Below, piece by piece: positions 28,805 through 30,224 of a stretch of DNA of 30,224 nucleotides. Position 1 is the stretch's first letter. The number at the start of each line of letters is the position of its first letter. The DNA lies in the IMG/VR virus record IMGVR_UViG_3300020385_000041, positions 1-30,224 of that record, one strand, 5' to 3'. The translations under genes were made by a program, and so were the position numbers. This DNA is from a virus. The notes beneath the pieces were generated by a model, which worked only from the letters and a program-made list of their open reading frames with translations, was not told the origin of the DNA and searched no databases.

Positions 28805-29275
28805 TTAATTAACCCCCTGTATAAGCGATACAGTCCCAAAAATAATTGCGCCGATAATTAAAGCCCCGAAAACGATAACTGTAGAATCCATAATTAACCT
28901 TTGTTTTCTGCGTTGCTTGTAAATTACTTTTTCCCGCCTCGCCTTAATCTCCCTGCGGAGCGCAATCATTTCTTGGTATGTTTCCGTGCCGTAAGCCCAA
29001 ATAATCAATTCCCTAATGGACTTTTCTTGCTCTTGCAGTTTCTTCTTAGCTATGACGCTATTGAGCGCCTGTTGTTCTACTGTCTCGCCTTCAAATAACT
29101 TTTTAAATAACGGCGGGTTTTCTGCTTCTTTTTCAGCCTGCCTAATATCTGAAGCAAAGGAATACCACGCACCCAGCTTCTGAGCTACAGCCTCAATCTC
29201 TGCCCCTCGATTTACTAATGTCTGAATGCCCTTGAAAGTAGTCGAGGCCATCGCAATCAAAGACAGCGGGTCCAT
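28805..29275 (-). CDS. Membrane-anchored phage protein, unknown function (156 aa)
   Basis: The protein begins MDPLSLIAMASTTFKGIQTL. A central PPLFKKLFEGETVEQQALN block and coiled coil (KKLQEQEKSIRELI, LRREIKARREKVIYKQRRKQ) follow, and it ends with one membrane helix (VIVFGALIIGAIIFGTVSLI). From memory this family is very widespread in phages, mostly next to tail genes, and remains uncharacterised. A basic coiled coil followed by a C-terminal helix suits a holin- or spanin-like or membrane-tethering role, but no lysis gene is otherwise visible here. SD: GAGG 5-6 nt before the ATG. Confidence 0.8.
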   Translation of the reverse strand: MDPLSLIAMASTTFKGIQTLVNRGAEIEAVAQKLGAWYSFASDIRQAEKEAENPPLFKKLFEGETVEQQALNSVIAKKKLQEQEKSIRELIIWAYGTETYQEMIALRREIKARREKVIYKQRRKQRLIMDSTVIVFGALIIGAIIFGTVSLIQGVN

Positions 29276-29306
29276 TAGTCCTCACTTTTTTTTAACTCTA
29301 GGCTTA

Positions 29307-29618
29307 TCACCAAGGCACCCCCTCTCCGGTAGTGGGGTTTGCTTCTTCAGCAATCTGCGCATCAATAGCCGCCTCTGTAGCCGCTACTTGATCGTCACCC
29401 AAAGCCGCCTTTGCCCAGCCAACAGCCGTAGCTTCAGTAATGTCGGCCCACTCGACAAATGACCCACTGGGAGCCTCAAGACCCACCGTGCCGTAGGATG
29501 ATCCAGAGTTGTCTCCGACAGTCTTTGAGCAACGCCAGTGTACGGTGTTGACTACGTTGGTTTTTCCGTCTTGTGAAATGGTGTAGTCCATTGCTGATAC
29601 AGTCCATGTGTGTGCCAT
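29307..29618 (-). CDS. Tail-associated protein of a common phage family (103 aa)
   Basis: A compact protein beginning MAHTWTVSAMDYTISQDGKT, followed by NVVNTVHWRCSKTVGD and SSYGTVGLEAPSGSFVEWAD. A helix (TEATAVGWAKAALG) and a C-terminus ending TTGEGVPW follow. From memory this pattern belongs to a frequent phage protein found beside tail fibre genes, function unknown. Its strand-rich N-terminal half suggests a small beta domain that could bind the fibre. Start: ATG with GGGAG 8 nt upstream, 3 nt after the fibre gene's stop. Confidence 0.8.
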   Translation of the reverse strand: MAHTWTVSAMDYTISQDGKTNVVNTVHWRCSKTVGDNSGSSYGTVGLEAPSGSFVEWADITEATAVGWAKAALGDDQVAATEAAIDAQIAEEANPTTGEGVPW

Positions 29619-29621
29619 TGC

Positions 29622-30224
29622 TTATTCTCCCTTTAGTGCCGCTACTTCGGCTTCAAGTGTTTCAATTCGTGTTACTGCTTCTTGTAGGGCTTTAATAAGT
29701 CTTGTCTCAACAGCACCTAAACCCGATACCATTTTATATCCATCTTCACCATCAGACACCAGATCAGACCATGCGGTTTGCTCTAACTCTTGCGCCACAA
29801 AGCCTTCACCTGCACCTTTAGAGCTATCTTTCCAATCCCAGCTAACAGGGCGCAAAGCCATAACATTAGTTAATTCTGATTTATGGTCTGCTACGTTGTC
29901 CTTGAGGCGAATGTCTGAGGGAGCGCCAAAGGCGGGAGTGCCACCCTGTGACACACCAATAGTGCCCGACTGCACATCATTTCTAAAAAACGAAACTACA
30001 ACTTGACTTGTGGTAACGCCCGATGTGGTTCTATTTAAATAAAGAGGGACGTCGCTATCATTAGAAAATATTGCCGTACCATTGTTCCCAAGCTGACAGC
30101 CTTCGGTGCTGATAGAGCCAAATGAATTACAACCAACCAGCAAGTTACCAGCGCTAGTTATTCGGGCGCGCTCCGACGGAGCCGTGTCAGTTACAACATC
30201 CCTTGTTCCAAATACTAAATCACC
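29622..30224 (-). CDS. Tail fibre C-terminus with S74 intramolecular chaperone (partial, 200 aa)
   Basis: The frame is open to the right edge, so the N-terminal and receptor-binding parts lie outside. The visible part begins with a pattern common in fibres (GDLVFGTRDVV, then TAPSERARITSAGNLLV) and short beta repeats. The peptidase S74 chaperone domain follows (SDIRLKDNVADHKSELTNVM, then ALRPVSWDWKD and EGFVAQELEQTA). It ends in a trimeric coiled coil (TRLIKALQEAVTRIETLEAE). S74 domains help the fibre trimer fold and are then cut off by themselves. The cleavage Ser is expected at the SD of the PSDIRLK site (residue S105 counting from 30224). The domain is complete. Confidence 0.93.
   Translation of the reverse strand, partial: GDLVFGTRDVVTDTAPSERARITSAGNLLVGCNSFGSISTEGCQLGNNGTAIFSNDSDVPLYLNRTTSGVTTSQVVVSFFRNDVQSGTIGVSQGGTPAFGAPSDIRLKDNVADHKSELTNVMALRPVSWDWKDSSKGAGEGFVAQELEQTAWSDLVSDGEDGYKMVSGLGAVETRLIKALQEAVTRIETLEAEVAALKGE

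Overview
The window is a stretch of a tailed double-stranded DNA bacteriophage genome. It carries a family A DNA polymerase, an archaeo-eukaryotic-type primase, a UvrD-like helicase, an SNF2-like helicase, a Cas4/RecB-like nuclease, a small-terminase-like protein, a set of very large virion proteins and a tail fibre ending in an S74 intramolecular chaperone. No rRNA, tRNA, integrase or bacterial housekeeping gene is visible. The large Gly/Ala/Gln-rich virion proteins resemble those of podovirus-like phages common in aquatic viromes. The host cannot be told from the sequence. Portal, capsid and large terminase genes are not in the window, so the genome continues beyond it.

Layout, reading the main (minus) strand from right to left. 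30224-26634: tail fibre C-terminus, a small tail-associated protein, a membrane-anchored virion-type protein, a 625-aa tail or neck protein and a 98-aa partner. 26579-16866: four very large proteins (556, 548, 808 and 1324 aa) that are probably injected or internal virion proteins. 16869-15418: an SNF2-like helicase on the opposite strand. 15326-8636: the replication module (190-aa protein, SSB-like protein, primase, UvrD-like helicase, zinc ribbon, PolA, small protein). 8586-4686: many small genes, including a ribbon-helix-helix protein, DUF3310, a Cas4-like nuclease, zinc ribbons and an HNH nuclease, interrupted by a two-gene plus-strand island at 5430-5841. 4288-4685: a 398-bp non-coding, AT-rich block with GGTTAC iterons, a candidate origin. 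4287-2634: terminase small subunit, VRR-NUC nuclease and two small genes. 2340-1: four single-gene cassettes.

Two expression styles coexist. The replication and virion genes are packed with 1-8-bp start/stop overlaps (ATGA, TAATG), which fits polycistronic mRNAs and translational coupling. The left 2.4 kb is instead built of single genes, each with its own leader and mostly its own strong intrinsic terminator. Three of these leaders share a TATGCGATA box, a short GC hairpin with one compensatory base-pair change, and a CTTTGGGAG ribosome-binding site. A fourth has the box and the ribosome-binding site. This reusable leader is the most distinctive feature of the window.

Several genes shorter than 60 codons were read directly from the sequence (34, 51, 52, 56, 56 and 58 aa). 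Many carry CxxC pairs, a membrane helix, or a start codon overlapping the preceding stop.
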